This document shows, in pieces, positions 1-9,345 of a DNA stretch of 64,000 bases (its first letter is position 1; the number at the start of each line of letters is the position of its first letter). The notes under the pieces were generated by a model that saw only the letters and a program-made list of their open reading frames with translations, did no database searches and was not told where the DNA came from. Position numbers and translations under genes: made by a program. The stretch lies in contig NZ_CP058561.1 in NCBI RefSeq assembly GCF_018141425.1, positions 3,782,001 through 3,846,000 of the forward strand, written 5' to 3'. This DNA is from Vallitalea guaymasensis (lineage in GTDB: Bacteria > Bacillota > Clostridia > Lachnospirales > Vallitaleaceae).

Positions 1-1124
1 ATAAGTATCCAGAATTAAAAGCTTCAAGAACAGAAGAAGTATGGAATACTATGAGACATGATGACGGAAATATATATGCGATAGGTTATAGTACAGCTAG
101 ACCACTTAGTATTATCGCTTATAGAAAAGATTGGTTAGACAAATTTGGAATGGAAGTTCCAACTACTCTTGATGAATACTATGAATTTGCAAAAAAAGTT
201 GCACTAGAAGATCCAGATGGAAATGGTAAAAATGATACTTTTGCTATGGGTGGTTATAGTAGAGTAGATAAATTCATGGATCATATATTTGGTGCTTATG
301 GAGTACTTCCTAACTATTGGATGGAAAAAGATGGTCAAATAGTAAATGGTTCAGTACAACCAGAGATAAAAGAAGCTCTTAAATATCTAAAGAAATTATA
401 TGATGAAAAAATAATTGACCCAGAGTTTGTTACTGATAATAGTAGCAGATGGAAAACTAAAGTAAAAGCTGGAACATTTGGTGCTGGTGAGACTAAGATT
501 CACTTATTTGATAAAAACAATTTCCAAAACTATTATGCACCATTCATTCAAAAGAATCCAGAAGGTGAATTTGTATACGGACCAGTTTTACAAGGTGGTA
601 GTGACAGTCCTATCGGTGTTAGAACAGAATCTGCAAAAGGTTGGGTTAGAACAGGTATCAGCAGCGAATGTAAAGATGTAGATGCAGCATTAAGACTATT
701 GGCTTGGGCAGCTTCTGAAGAAGGAAATAAATTCGTCAACTACGGAGTAGAAGGTGAACATTACAAAGAAGAAGACGGTCATGTAACAAGACTTATCGAT
801 AATGCAAAAGGAAAAGAGTTGGATATTGACAAATTTTATATTGCTAAAACTGCATTAATAGACCATTCATCACCAGAATTCCAAGATGCTATTGATTATT
901 CTAAGAAGAGTGCAGCAAGTAATCCAGCAGATGGAATAATGGTAGACGAATCCAGTAAATATGAAGCTGATTTAGTTGATTTTACAAACAGAGAATTCAT
1001 TGGAATGATCGTAGGAGCAACCGATATTGAATCAGGATTCGATTCATTTGTTCAAGAATGGAATCAAAGAGGTGGAGAAGCTTTAACTAAAGCTGTTAAT
1101 GATAAATATCAAGCGAGAAAATAA
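1..1124 (+). CDS. Carbohydrate ABC transporter solute-binding protein (5' truncated)
   Basis: This is the C-terminal part of an extracellular sugar-binding lipoprotein. The frame is open from the first bases of the window, so the signal peptide and lipobox lie upstream. The visible 370 or so residues contain the segment around VPTTLDEYYEFAKKVALEDPDGNGKNDTF, summarised here as the typical LDEYYE...DPDGNGKxDT signature of family 1 (LplA/YtcQ-type) binding proteins; the same signature occurs in the binding protein at 47834. It would capture an oligosaccharide outside the cell and hand it to the two permeases encoded next. The glycosidase and sulfatase neighbours suggest a sulfated uronic-acid disaccharide as ligand; that is inference. 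No ATPase gene is in the operon, as is usual for this family, which borrows a shared MsmX-type ATPase. Confidence 0.88.
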   Translation, partial: KYPELKASRTEEVWNTMRHDDGNIYAIGYSTARPLSIIAYRKDWLDKFGMEVPTTLDEYYEFAKKVALEDPDGNGKNDTFAMGGYSRVDKFMDHIFGAYGVLPNYWMEKDGQIVNGSVQPEIKEALKYLKKLYDEKIIDPEFVTDNSSRWKTKVKAGTFGAGETKIHLFDKNNFQNYYAPFIQKNPEGEFVYGPVLQGGSDSPIGVRTESAKGWVRTGISSECKDVDAALRLLAWAASEEGNKFVNYGVEGEHYKEEDGHVTRLIDNAKGKELDIDKFYIAKTALIDHSSPEFQDAIDYSKKSAASNPADGIMVDESSKYEADLVDFTNREFIGMIVGATDIESGFDSFVQEWNQRGGEALTKAVNDKYQARK

Positions 1125-1135
1125 ATGACTGATAG

Positions 1136-1181
1136 ATATAGTGTGTTTTAAGATGAAATAGCATTTTGAAACACACTATAT
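1136..1181 (+). terminator. Strong stem-loop between binding-protein and permease genes
   Basis: An inverted repeat of about 20 bp (arms 1136-1155 and 1162-1181, loop of 6 nt) sits in the short gap before the first permease. One arm begins ATATAGTGTG and the other ends CACACTATAT. There are one mismatch and one G-U type position, and no T-run follows. It is therefore more likely an mRNA-stabilising or processing hairpin that keeps the binding-protein message abundant than a full terminator. Confidence 0.6.
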
Positions 1182-1201
1182 ACTTAAGAAAGGAATATAA
1201 T

Positions 1202-2146
1202 ATGCAGGCAATAGCAAAAAGAAAAACTAAAAATAAGACATCTAGCGATACAATGAGATATTTGAAGAAAAATAAATGGCTGTATATATTATTGATTCCA
1301 GGCCTATTATATTTTGTATTATTTAGATATCTACCAATGTTTGGTTTAGTTATAGCTTTCAAGGATTACGATATATTTAAGGGTATTTTTGATAGTGCTT
1401 GGGTTGGATTAGACAATTTCAGAACAGTATTTGGTTCCACAGATTTCAAACAGGTATTTTCTAATACAATAGTAATTAGTTTGTTGAAAATATTAATTGG
1501 TTTTCCAGTACCTATTATTTTAGCATTAATGTTAAATGAAATGAGATGTATCAAGTTCAGTAGAATCAGTCAAACAGTACTTTATCTACCTCACTTCCTT
1601 TCATGGGTTGTTATTGGTGGTATTATGTTAAACATTTTTTCACCTACATATGGAATCGTTGGTGAGATATATAGATTATTTGGACATGACCCAGTTAATC
1701 TATTAGCAAGTAAAGAACATTTTAGAGGTATCTTGATTTTATCTGATATTTGGAAAGAATCCGGTTGGGGAACTATCGTATATCTTGCAGCATTAACTCA
1801 AATTGACCCTAATCTATATGAAGCAGCTAGTATTGATGGAGCTAGTAAATGGAAACAGACATTACATATAACATTACCAGCTATTTCAGGAATTATTGTT
1901 ATGCTATTAATATTAAGGATTGGAAAGGTAATGAATGCAGGTTTCCAACAGATTATGGTATTACAGACTCCATTGGTTCAAAGTATAAGTGATATATTTG
2001 ATACATATGTTTATCGTACAGGTCTTAAGAGGGGACAGTACAGTATTGCTGCTACAGTAGATATGTTTAAATCAGTAATAGCTCTAGTATTAGTTGTTGG
2101 AACAGATAAACTAAGTAAGAAAATCGGTGAGGAGGGACTTTTATAA
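1202..2146 (+). CDS. Sugar ABC transporter permease, LplB type
   Basis: A 314-residue inner-membrane permease with about six hydrophobic segments. The cytoplasmic EAA loop is visible as YEAASIDGASKWKQTLHITLP, the contact site for the ATPase. The start at 1202 is chosen because AAGGAA precedes it at a good distance; an upstream in-frame start at 1166 lies inside the intercistronic hairpin. The N-terminus (RYLKKNKWLYILLIPGLLYF) is typical of LplB/YteP proteins that work with family 1 lipoproteins. The stop codon overlaps the next start by one base, so the two permeases are translationally coupled. Substrate is inferred from the locus only. Confidence 0.9.
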   Translation: MQAIAKRKTKNKTSSDTMRYLKKNKWLYILLIPGLLYFVLFRYLPMFGLVIAFKDYDIFKGIFDSAWVGLDNFRTVFGSTDFKQVFSNTIVISLLKILIGFPVPIILALMLNEMRCIKFSRISQTVLYLPHFLSWVVIGGIMLNIFSPTYGIVGEIYRLFGHDPVNLLASKEHFRGILILSDIWKESGWGTIVYLAALTQIDPNLYEAASIDGASKWKQTLHITLPAISGIIVMLLILRIGKVMNAGFQQIMVLQTPLVQSISDIFDTYVYRTGLKRGQYSIAATVDMFKSVIALVLVVGTDKLSKKIGEEGLL

Positions 2147-3000
2147 TGGTTAGGAAAAAAATTACTCCATTTACCGTATTCAACTATTGCTTCTTCGTGA
2201 TTGTTGGAATATTGATGTTTTATCCATTTTGGTATGTATTGATGTATTCCTTGAGTGACCCTAATAAGGTTACATTGACAAACTACTATTTCATTCCTAA
2301 TGGATTTACATTAAACACTTACATATCAGCATTCAAACAAGATATTATTTACTCAGGATTATTGAATTCAGTACTTGTCACTTTAGGTGCAACAGCAATA
2401 AGTATGTTTTTGAGTGTACTTACAGCCTATCCTTTATCTAGAGAAAATCTAAAAGGGAGAAAAGGAATCTTTTGGTTCATAATGTTCACTATGCTATTTA
2501 ATGGAGGTATGATTCCTACATACTTAGTTGTAAAAGAATTCGGAATGATAGATTCATTATGGTCATTGATGTTACCAAAAGCGATAATTGTATATAATCT
2601 ATTAATTATAATGAAATTCTTTAAAAACATCCCAATGGGGTTGATAGAGTCTGCCAAAATAGATGGCTGTAGCGAGGTTGGGATATTATTTAAAATCATA
2701 TTACCATTATCAACATCAGTTTTAGCGACAGTAGGGTTATTCTATGCAGTTTATAACTGGAATGCATTCTTACCAGGTATGATGTATATAAATGATAAAA
2801 CCAAATGGACTTTACAAGTAGTCTTAAGAGATATGCTAGATCAGACGACAGCAAATATTGACACAGACGATGTCTTTACATCTCCTGAAAACTTTAAAAT
2901 GGCTACTGTTATGATTTCTGTAGTTCCAATACTTTGTGTATACCCATTTTTACAAAAATATTTTACTAAAGGTGTAATGCTTGGTTCAGTCAAAGGTTAA
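2146..3000 (+). CDS. Sugar ABC transporter permease, LplC/YtcP type
   Basis: The second permease half (284 residues) of the importer. It has around six membrane segments and the EAA-like loop ESAKIDGCSEVGILFKIILPLS, and it ends in the usual KGVMLGSVKG-type C-terminus shared with the permease at 50216. The start overlaps the stop of the preceding gene by one base and is preceded by GGAGGGA. Together with the upstream permease it forms the channel for the sugar bound by the lipoprotein. The gene is followed after 27 bases by the GH88 hydrolase, so uptake and first hydrolysis are on one transcript. Confidence 0.9.
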   Translation: MVRKKITPFTVFNYCFFVIVGILMFYPFWYVLMYSLSDPNKVTLTNYYFIPNGFTLNTYISAFKQDIIYSGLLNSVLVTLGATAISMFLSVLTAYPLSRENLKGRKGIFWFIMFTMLFNGGMIPTYLVVKEFGMIDSLWSLMLPKAIIVYNLLIIMKFFKNIPMGLIESAKIDGCSEVGILFKIILPLSTSVLATVGLFYAVYNWNAFLPGMMYINDKTKWTLQVVLRDMLDQTTANIDTDDVFTSPENFKMATVMISVVPILCVYPFLQKYFTKGVMLGSVKG

Positions 3001-3027
3001 GAAGGATAGTAAAGGAGATTATAGACA

Positions 3028-4140
3028 ATGGCAAAATGGTATGATGAATCATGGGAGCAGGTTGTAGAAAAAGTAGATAGAATAAGTGATAGAATAAAAG
3101 ATACATTTCCCCACGTATCCATAGACGGGAAATATGATAGTCAAAGATCAGGCTGGTGGACAGCCGGTTTTTGGCCAGGATTATTATGGTTGATCTATAA
3201 AGATACAAAAGAAGATAAGTTAAAAGAATATGCAGTGTCATGTGAAGAAAAATTAGATTATGATTTGAATAATTTTCTGGATATACATCATGACGTAGGG
3301 TTTATGTGGATATTATCATCGGTTGCACATTATAAGTTACTTAATGACGAAACTGCTAAAAGAAGAGGTCTTATTGCAGCCAGCCATCTAGCAGGTAGAT
3401 TCAATATAAAGGGAAATTTCATTAGAGCGTGGAACGATAATGTATTCAACCATAGTGAAGGCTGGGCTATTATTGATTGTATGATGAATATACCACTTCT
3501 ATACTGGGCATCAGAAGAAACAAAAGACCCACGTTTCAAGCATATTGCAATGGCGCATACAGATACAGTAATAAAAGAATTCATTAGGGAAGATGGTTCT
3601 GTTCACCACATCGTATGTTTCGATCCTAATACAGGTAAAAGACTCAATGCTTCAGGAGGTCAAGGCTATTCACCTGAATCAGCATGGGCTAGAGGTTCGG
3701 CATGGGCTATATACGGATTATCAATTGGTTATGGATACACTAAGGAGAAAAGATATCTTGAAAAAGCTAAACAAGCTACGGATTTCTTCTTAGCCAATCT
3801 ACCAGATGATAAAGCTCCATGTTGGGATTTCAGAGCTCCAAAAGAGCAAAGAGATGGAAAAGATACATCAGCAGCTGCATGTGCAGCCAGTGGAATGTTG
3901 GAGATGTGTAAATATATGGAAGGTAGTCAAAAAGAATATTATTATAAAAATGCTGAAGAAATATTAAAATCCTTATATGAGAATTACGGAGCATGGGATG
4001 AAGATGAAGAAGCATTAATAAAAATGGGAACAGTTAATTATACAAAACAAAAGTATGTTAATACACCTATAATCTATGGAGATTATTTCTTTGTAGAAGC
4101 ACTTGGAAAATTAAGAGGAGAAAACAAAATATTTTGGTAG
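3028..4140 (+). CDS. GH88 unsaturated glucuronyl hydrolase
   Basis: A 370-residue glycoside hydrolase family 88 enzyme. These enzymes hydrate the C4-C5 double bond left on the non-reducing uronic acid by polysaccharide lyases and so release the partner sugar. The two catalytic aspartates known for the Bacillus GL1 enzyme (Asp88, Asp149) have clear counterparts: Asp89 in HHDVGF and Asp150 in WAIIDCMMN. No signal peptide is present, so it acts in the cytoplasm on imported disaccharides. It is followed by two sulfatase genes with almost no spacing, which points to sulfated glycosaminoglycan-type or ulvan-type disaccharides. The exact polymer cannot be read from the sequence. RBS AAAGGAG lies upstream. 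Confidence 0.92.
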   Translation: MAKWYDESWEQVVEKVDRISDRIKDTFPHVSIDGKYDSQRSGWWTAGFWPGLLWLIYKDTKEDKLKEYAVSCEEKLDYDLNNFLDIHHDVGFMWILSSVAHYKLLNDETAKRRGLIAASHLAGRFNIKGNFIRAWNDNVFNHSEGWAIIDCMMNIPLLYWASEETKDPRFKHIAMAHTDTVIKEFIREDGSVHHIVCFDPNTGKRLNASGGQGYSPESAWARGSAWAIYGLSIGYGYTKEKRYLEKAKQATDFFLANLPDDKAPCWDFRAPKEQRDGKDTSAAACAASGMLEMCKYMEGSQKEYYYKNAEEILKSLYENYGAWDEDEEALIKMGTVNYTKQKYVNTPIIYGDYFFVEALGKLRGENKIFW

Positions 4141-4151
4141 GAGGAGAAGCT

Positions 4152-5534
4152 ATGAAGAAACACAATATAGTCTTTATTATGACTGACCATCAAAGAGCTG
4201 ATAGTATTGGAATGAGACAGTGTAATATAGAGGTTACTCCTAATCTGAATAAGTTGGCAAAAGAAAGTTTAGTTTTTAGCAGGGCATATAATACATGCCC
4301 TCTTTGTGTTCCTTGTAGAACAGCTATTTCTACAGGAAAATACCCAACTAAAAATGGAGTAGTATTCAATGATTGGAAAGGGATCACAGCCAGAGATAAT
4401 AAGCCTTTTCCACAGATACTAAAAGAGAATGGATACAATGTAAGTCATGTAGGAGTAGACCATATAAAGGTAAAACCAGCTCTAAAAGATAGGATTAAAT
4501 ATGATAAGTGGATAGATCAAACAGATTACAATAGATATATAGAAGAACTAGGAATATCTGTAAAAAGGGATGAAAAACATTCAAGAGAAGTGAAAGAATT
4601 AAGAGCTGATGGAGATTACATCAACAAGAGATATTCTAATACATATGTTTCAAAATGGGAGCATGATACAACAACCTTCAAAGATGAATATTTTACAAGA
4701 GAAAGCATAGATGTCATTGATAATGTTGAAAAGGATAATCCTTTCGCATTGTTCATTAACTATTGGGCACCACATCCACCCCTTAGAGTACCAGAAGAAT
4801 ATATCAATAAATTCAATCCAGATGATATAGTTCTACCTGACAATGTGGGTAAAATAGCTAAAAACGAGCCTGTCAATAGAAGAGATGGAGTACCTGCACA
4901 ACTTGCTGAAAATGTAACAGAAAAAGAGTGGCGACAAGTATGGTCAGCACATCTGGCACTTCTTAATTATGTAGATGATCAAATAGGTAAAGTGATAGAT
5001 AAGATAAAAGAAAAAGGATTATTGGAAGATACAATAATATTGTTTACTAGTGACCACGGAGATCATCTAGGTCAGCATAGTATGTATCAAAAAATGGAAA
5101 TGTATGAACAAGCGGTCAATGTACCTTTATTAATAAAAATACCAAATGTGGAGCCTAGAAAGATTGAAGGTACAATGTCTAATCTAGATATACTACCTAC
5201 ACTATTAGACGAATTAGACATAGAGAAGCCTAATGACTTAGATGGAACATCTAATTATGAGGTAATACATAATAACGGTGAAATAAAAGATAGAAAAGTA
5301 TTCTGCCAGTATTCAGGAAATCCAGAGCTAGGTTGTGTTCGTAGAGCTGTCATAACAGAAAAGTATAAATATATATATGATCAGATGAATGAAAAAGAGT
5401 TATATGACTTAGAATCGGACCCTCTTGAAATGAATAATATAGCGACAGAAAAAGAAAACATGGAATTGATTAAAACATTGCATGATGAACTTGTTAATTG
5501 GTCAAAACAGAAAAATGACTGGGTATTTGATTGA
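4152..5534 (+). CDS. Cys-type sulfatase (arylsulfatase family)
   Basis: A 460-residue sulfatase of the alkaline-phosphatase superfamily. The N-terminus has the metal-binding TDHQRAD motif, and the activation motif C-V-P-C-R places the formylglycine precursor at Cys52, followed by TAISTGKYP. A second metal site is TSDHGDHLG. Maturation of a Cys-type sulfatase in an anaerobe needs an anSME radical-SAM enzyme, which is not in this window. There is no signal peptide, so desulfation is intracellular. The start at 4152 is chosen because AGGAGGAGAAG precedes it; an earlier TTG at 4134 overlaps the GH88 stop. It likely removes sulfate from the imported disaccharide before or after GH88 action. Confidence 0.92.
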   Translation: MKKHNIVFIMTDHQRADSIGMRQCNIEVTPNLNKLAKESLVFSRAYNTCPLCVPCRTAISTGKYPTKNGVVFNDWKGITARDNKPFPQILKENGYNVSHVGVDHIKVKPALKDRIKYDKWIDQTDYNRYIEELGISVKRDEKHSREVKELRADGDYINKRYSNTYVSKWEHDTTTFKDEYFTRESIDVIDNVEKDNPFALFINYWAPHPPLRVPEEYINKFNPDDIVLPDNVGKIAKNEPVNRRDGVPAQLAENVTEKEWRQVWSAHLALLNYVDDQIGKVIDKIKEKGLLEDTIILFTSDHGDHLGQHSMYQKMEMYEQAVNVPLLIKIPNVEPRKIEGTMSNLDILPTLLDELDIEKPNDLDGTSNYEVIHNNGEIKDRKVFCQYSGNPELGCVRRAVITEKYKYIYDQMNEKELYDLESDPLEMNNIATEKENMELIKTLHDELVNWSKQKNDWVFD

Positions 5535-5544
5535 GGTGATAAAT

Positions 5545-6948
5545 GTGAAGAAACCTAATATTTTATTTATAATGTCAGATGAACACGCAGCTTCAGTTGT
5601 TGGAGCTTCAGGAAACAGTATAGTAAAAACTCCTAATCTAGATAAGTTAGCTGATGAGGGAGTACTGTTCGAAAATTGTTATACCCCTTCCCCTATATGT
5701 GTTCCAGCTAGACTATCTGTAACTGCTGGAAAATACATAAATAAATGCGGTGCATGGAGTAATGAAAGCATGTTGGAAACCGATGATATTGTATCTCTAG
5801 CTACGGTTTTAAAAGATGTAGATTATGACTGCTATCTTGGAGGAAAAATGCACTATGCAAAAGATAGAAGATACGGATTTGAAGAACTATATCCATTTTG
5901 GACCAATACCAATGTAAGAAAGAAATATAACAAAAGGATAGATTTATCAGATGGAAAATTCCAAGCCCAAGAAAGTGTTCTATCTAGAAGGTTCAATGAT
6001 TTTTACGTTGATGATAACAGCAGAGTAATGGAACATGATGAAATGGTTACAAAGATATGCAGCGATGTAATTAGGAACAGGCAAAAAGACGATAAACCAT
6101 TTTTCTTGCTTGCAGGTTATCTAGCACCTCATTTTCCACTGATAGTCCCACAAAAATATTATGATATGTATAGAGATAAAGTTCCTATGCCAGAGATACC
6201 AGAAGGACATATAGAATCTTTACCAAAACATTATAAAATCATGAGAAAAGCATTTCAGAATGACCAAGTGGATGAATCTATCATTAAAAAAGGTAGAGAA
6301 CTATATTATGGTTTGGTAACTTGGTTTGACGAGCAAGTAGGAGAACTACTAAATACATTAGATGATTCAGAAATAAAGGATAATACATTAGTAATCTATA
6401 CCAGTGACCATGGAGAAAATATGGGAGACCACGGATTATGGTGGAAAAACTCTATGTATGATTGTTCAGCTAAAGTACCATTGATAGTCAGCTGGCCTGA
6501 AAAATGGTGTAATGGAACAAGAAAAACAGAAGTTTGTAATCTGCTGGATGTGATAAAAACAATATGTGACGTATGTGGAGCAGAACCTCCAAAAGATTGG
6601 GATGGAGAATCTATGGTTGACCTAATCAATGGTAAAGATGACAACTGGAGAAATTATTCTGTCAGTGAATACTATGCACATAATATCGCAGCTGGACACT
6701 GTATGATTAGAAAAGGTAATTATAAATATGTATATTTTAATGAAATAGACAGTAATAATGGTGCTGAGAGACAGTTGTTCAATATGGAAAAAGATCCAAA
6801 TGAGTTCAATAATCTAGCTGATGATCCAAAATATAAGGATATAATTGAAGAATTACACCTATTATTGGTAAAAGAATTAGGAAGAGAACCAATAGAGATA
6901 GAAATGGAATCTAGGGAAGTAATTGACAAAAGTTATTGTGAAAATTAG
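5545..6948 (+). CDS. Second Cys-type sulfatase
   Basis: A 468-residue sulfatase, paralogous in fold but clearly divergent from its neighbour. The metal site is MSDEHAAS, the activation motif is C-V-P-A-R with Cys52 as formylglycine precursor, and YTSDHGENMGDHGLW supplies the second metal ligands. The chosen GTG start at 5545 has GAGGTG six bases upstream; an in-frame ATG at 5482 lies inside the preceding gene. No signal peptide is seen. Having two distinct sulfatases after one GH88 gene suggests a substrate sulfated at two positions, or on both the uronate and the amino sugar. It is the last structural gene before the regulator. Confidence 0.92.
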   Translation: MKKPNILFIMSDEHAASVVGASGNSIVKTPNLDKLADEGVLFENCYTPSPICVPARLSVTAGKYINKCGAWSNESMLETDDIVSLATVLKDVDYDCYLGGKMHYAKDRRYGFEELYPFWTNTNVRKKYNKRIDLSDGKFQAQESVLSRRFNDFYVDDNSRVMEHDEMVTKICSDVIRNRQKDDKPFFLLAGYLAPHFPLIVPQKYYDMYRDKVPMPEIPEGHIESLPKHYKIMRKAFQNDQVDESIIKKGRELYYGLVTWFDEQVGELLNTLDDSEIKDNTLVIYTSDHGENMGDHGLWWKNSMYDCSAKVPLIVSWPEKWCNGTRKTEVCNLLDVIKTICDVCGAEPPKDWDGESMVDLINGKDDNWRNYSVSEYYAHNIAAGHCMIRKGNYKYVYFNEIDSNNGAERQLFNMEKDPNEFNNLADDPKYKDIIEELHLLLVKELGREPIEIEMESREVIDKSYCEN

Positions 6949-6968
6949 TATGTTTTTGTAGAAATTTG

Positions 6969-6977
6969 TGATATAAT
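6969..6977 (+). promoter_or_regulatory. Extended -10 promoter for the AraC regulator
   Basis: The sequence TGATATAAT matches an extended -10 element (TGnTATAAT) in the gap between the second sulfatase and the regulator gene. A -35 box is not convincing, which is usual for extended -10 promoters. It would give the regulator its own transcript. Confidence 0.4.
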
Positions 6978-7053
6978 AGATGTACTTTTAAAAGCTTTTT
7001 GTTATGATGGGTTAATTTTATTAAAGATAGGCGTAATTATGGGGTGGATTTTG

Positions 7054-9276
7054 TTGAAAAGAGTCATGGATTTAAATGTTATCAATAAAAAAAGTAAAAG
7101 CGCTACATTCTACAAGTTTTTCTTTGTAATTTCAATTTCTATAATGATTCCAGTAATAATGATTACCACGATAATTGGTAAATTCAGCAACGATCATTTA
7201 TTAAAACAGGTCAATATTTCAAGAGAAAGTTCTCTTAATCAAAAAAGACTTATGGTTGAACAAAAATTAACTGAAATGGATGCACTAATAAACCAATTTG
7301 TTAGTAATGAAAGTGTTTGGAAGCTGGTTACCACCAATGAATATCCAAACAGTTATAGTTTGTTTATGAGAGATGCGTTAAGTTTATTTGAGAAAAACGC
7401 TCTATCACATAAATTAATAGATTCAATTTATCTATTCAATGATTCAGAAAATATTATTCTAAGTGATTCAAAATATGATAAAAACAACTTTGAAGACAAA
7501 GCAATTTTTGATATAAAATTTGATGGAGTAAACTATGTTACTCCATCAAGAACAGTAAAAGGCGAGAAAGTATTTAGTTATATTAAAAAATTCTATTCTT
7601 TCAACAGAGAAAAAAATGCTTATATTGTAGTTAATATCAACTATGATAACTTTTGGGATGAGTTGATAGTTGAAGCTACAGATGGACTAGAATATTTTGT
7701 ATTTGATAATAATCATTCTATCATCTATTCAGATGAATTTTATAATGATGAGTGGAATGATAAACTATTAGAAGATATTTCAGGGGAAAACGAGACCAAT
7801 CTGGAATTATCGTATCTCGGTGAGAATCTATATGTTTGGAAAAGTATATCCAACAAGTATAACTGGACATTTGTAGTTGGTCAAAAATCAAAGGACTTAT
7901 TCCAAACTTCAAATGTTTTAACTAAATTAAACATTATATCATGTTTGATTATATTGTTGATATCACTGATTCTAACATATTTCTTTTCAGACTATTTATA
8001 TAAACCTATAAGGAATCTAATGAAAAAGATAAATAAGATAACCAAGATAGATTCTATAGATTCAAAAAATGATTATCAGCTTATTGATAATGTAATAGCC
8101 TATTTGTTTACTGAAAACCTGAAACTGAATAATGATTACCAATATGTATTCCCATATTTCAAACAGCATTCCATCAATGACATAATCAACAATAATTCCT
8201 TTGATCTGGATAACTTCAAACAAGTACTAGATTTACTGGATGTTGAATTCAGTTTCACAAGCCATTATCTCATGTTGATAGAACTAGAAAATACCAATAT
8301 GAATAATAAGATAAAGGATAGATTGGATAAATACTTCGATAAACCTGATATCAAAAAAATAATAAGTAAGATCAATGAAAAAAGAATCTTGATTATTATG
8401 AACACCAACAAGGATATCAACCAAGTATATGCATTACTTACAGAAATCCACGAAGATTTTAATAAGGATAATATTTCTTTGACAGTATCTCTAAGTGATG
8501 ACTTCAATAATCTAGAAGATATCCATGAACATTATGAAGAAGTGCAAAAACAACTGGAGTACAAATTTTTTGTAGGTAATAACAAAATATTATCACATAT
8601 GGTACCACAGCAAATAGAGAAAAATATCTTCTATGATAAAAGTATAGAAAAAGAACTATTGAATTACCTTAAGAAACAGGACGAAGAAAAGGCTTTTGCT
8701 GCACTAAGAAAGCTTACAGAAGGACTAAAAGGAAGCATTAAAAATATTGATTATATAAAATATGTCTACTTCCAAGTATGCTTAAATATAATAGAACAAA
8801 TGACTAACTTTGGCTTTAGCATGAAGGATATAGGCATAACCAACAGAGAGATATTCGCTAAAATAAACGAAGCAAAAACTCTAAATGAAATGTACGAATT
8901 AATTTACAGCATCATCAGAAAATGTATCCAGCTTTTTTCAAAATTGAACGTAATGCAAAATGACAATATAATCAACAAAGTAAAAGAATACATCAAAAAT
9001 AATTACAATAAAGATTTATCCTTGGAAATGATAGCAGATTACGTATATCTATCCCCAGGGTATCTAAGTACATTATTCAAAACAGAAAATGGAATCACTG
9101 TCTTTGATTATATTACCAACCTAAGAATGGAAAAAGCAAAAGAATTATTACTAAACAATAAAAGCATGAAAATACAAGATATTGCAATCAAGTTAGGATA
9201 TAACAGTTCACAGAGTTTTATTCGATACTTCAAGAAGTATTATAATGTTACTCCAAACCAATTCAGAAAAGCTTGA
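7054..9276 (+). CDS. Membrane-bound AraC-family regulator with extracellular sensor
   Basis: A 740-residue protein with a transmembrane helix near residues 20-40, a large extracellular sensor region, a second helix near residue 285 (SCLIILLISLILTYFFSDYLY), an intracellular linker and a C-terminal AraC DNA-binding domain (LSLEMIADYVYLSPGYLSTLFK, and the second helix-turn-helix ending in SQSFIRYFKKYYNVTP). This one-protein sensor-regulator design is typical next to LplABC-type sugar transporters. It probably senses the sugar outside the cell and activates the upstream operon. TTG at 7054 is preferred because GGGGTGG lies six bases before it; ATG at 7039 is the alternative start and has no good RBS. 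Confidence 0.88.
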   Translation: MKRVMDLNVINKKSKSATFYKFFFVISISIMIPVIMITTIIGKFSNDHLLKQVNISRESSLNQKRLMVEQKLTEMDALINQFVSNESVWKLVTTNEYPNSYSLFMRDALSLFEKNALSHKLIDSIYLFNDSENIILSDSKYDKNNFEDKAIFDIKFDGVNYVTPSRTVKGEKVFSYIKKFYSFNREKNAYIVVNINYDNFWDELIVEATDGLEYFVFDNNHSIIYSDEFYNDEWNDKLLEDISGENETNLELSYLGENLYVWKSISNKYNWTFVVGQKSKDLFQTSNVLTKLNIISCLIILLISLILTYFFSDYLYKPIRNLMKKINKITKIDSIDSKNDYQLIDNVIAYLFTENLKLNNDYQYVFPYFKQHSINDIINNNSFDLDNFKQVLDLLDVEFSFTSHYLMLIELENTNMNNKIKDRLDKYFDKPDIKKIISKINEKRILIIMNTNKDINQVYALLTEIHEDFNKDNISLTVSLSDDFNNLEDIHEHYEEVQKQLEYKFFVGNNKILSHMVPQQIEKNIFYDKSIEKELLNYLKKQDEEKAFAALRKLTEGLKGSIKNIDYIKYVYFQVCLNIIEQMTNFGFSMKDIGITNREIFAKINEAKTLNEMYELIYSIIRKCIQLFSKLNVMQNDNIINKVKEYIKNNYNKDLSLEMIADYVYLSPGYLSTLFKTENGITVFDYITNLRMEKAKELLLNNKSMKIQDIAIKLGYNSSQSFIRYFKKYYNVTPNQFRKA

Positions 9277-9345
9277 CATGGAAATGTTTTCTGACAAGGG
9301 GACGTTTCAACTGACATAAAATAAATTAGAAAGTTGGAATCAGGT

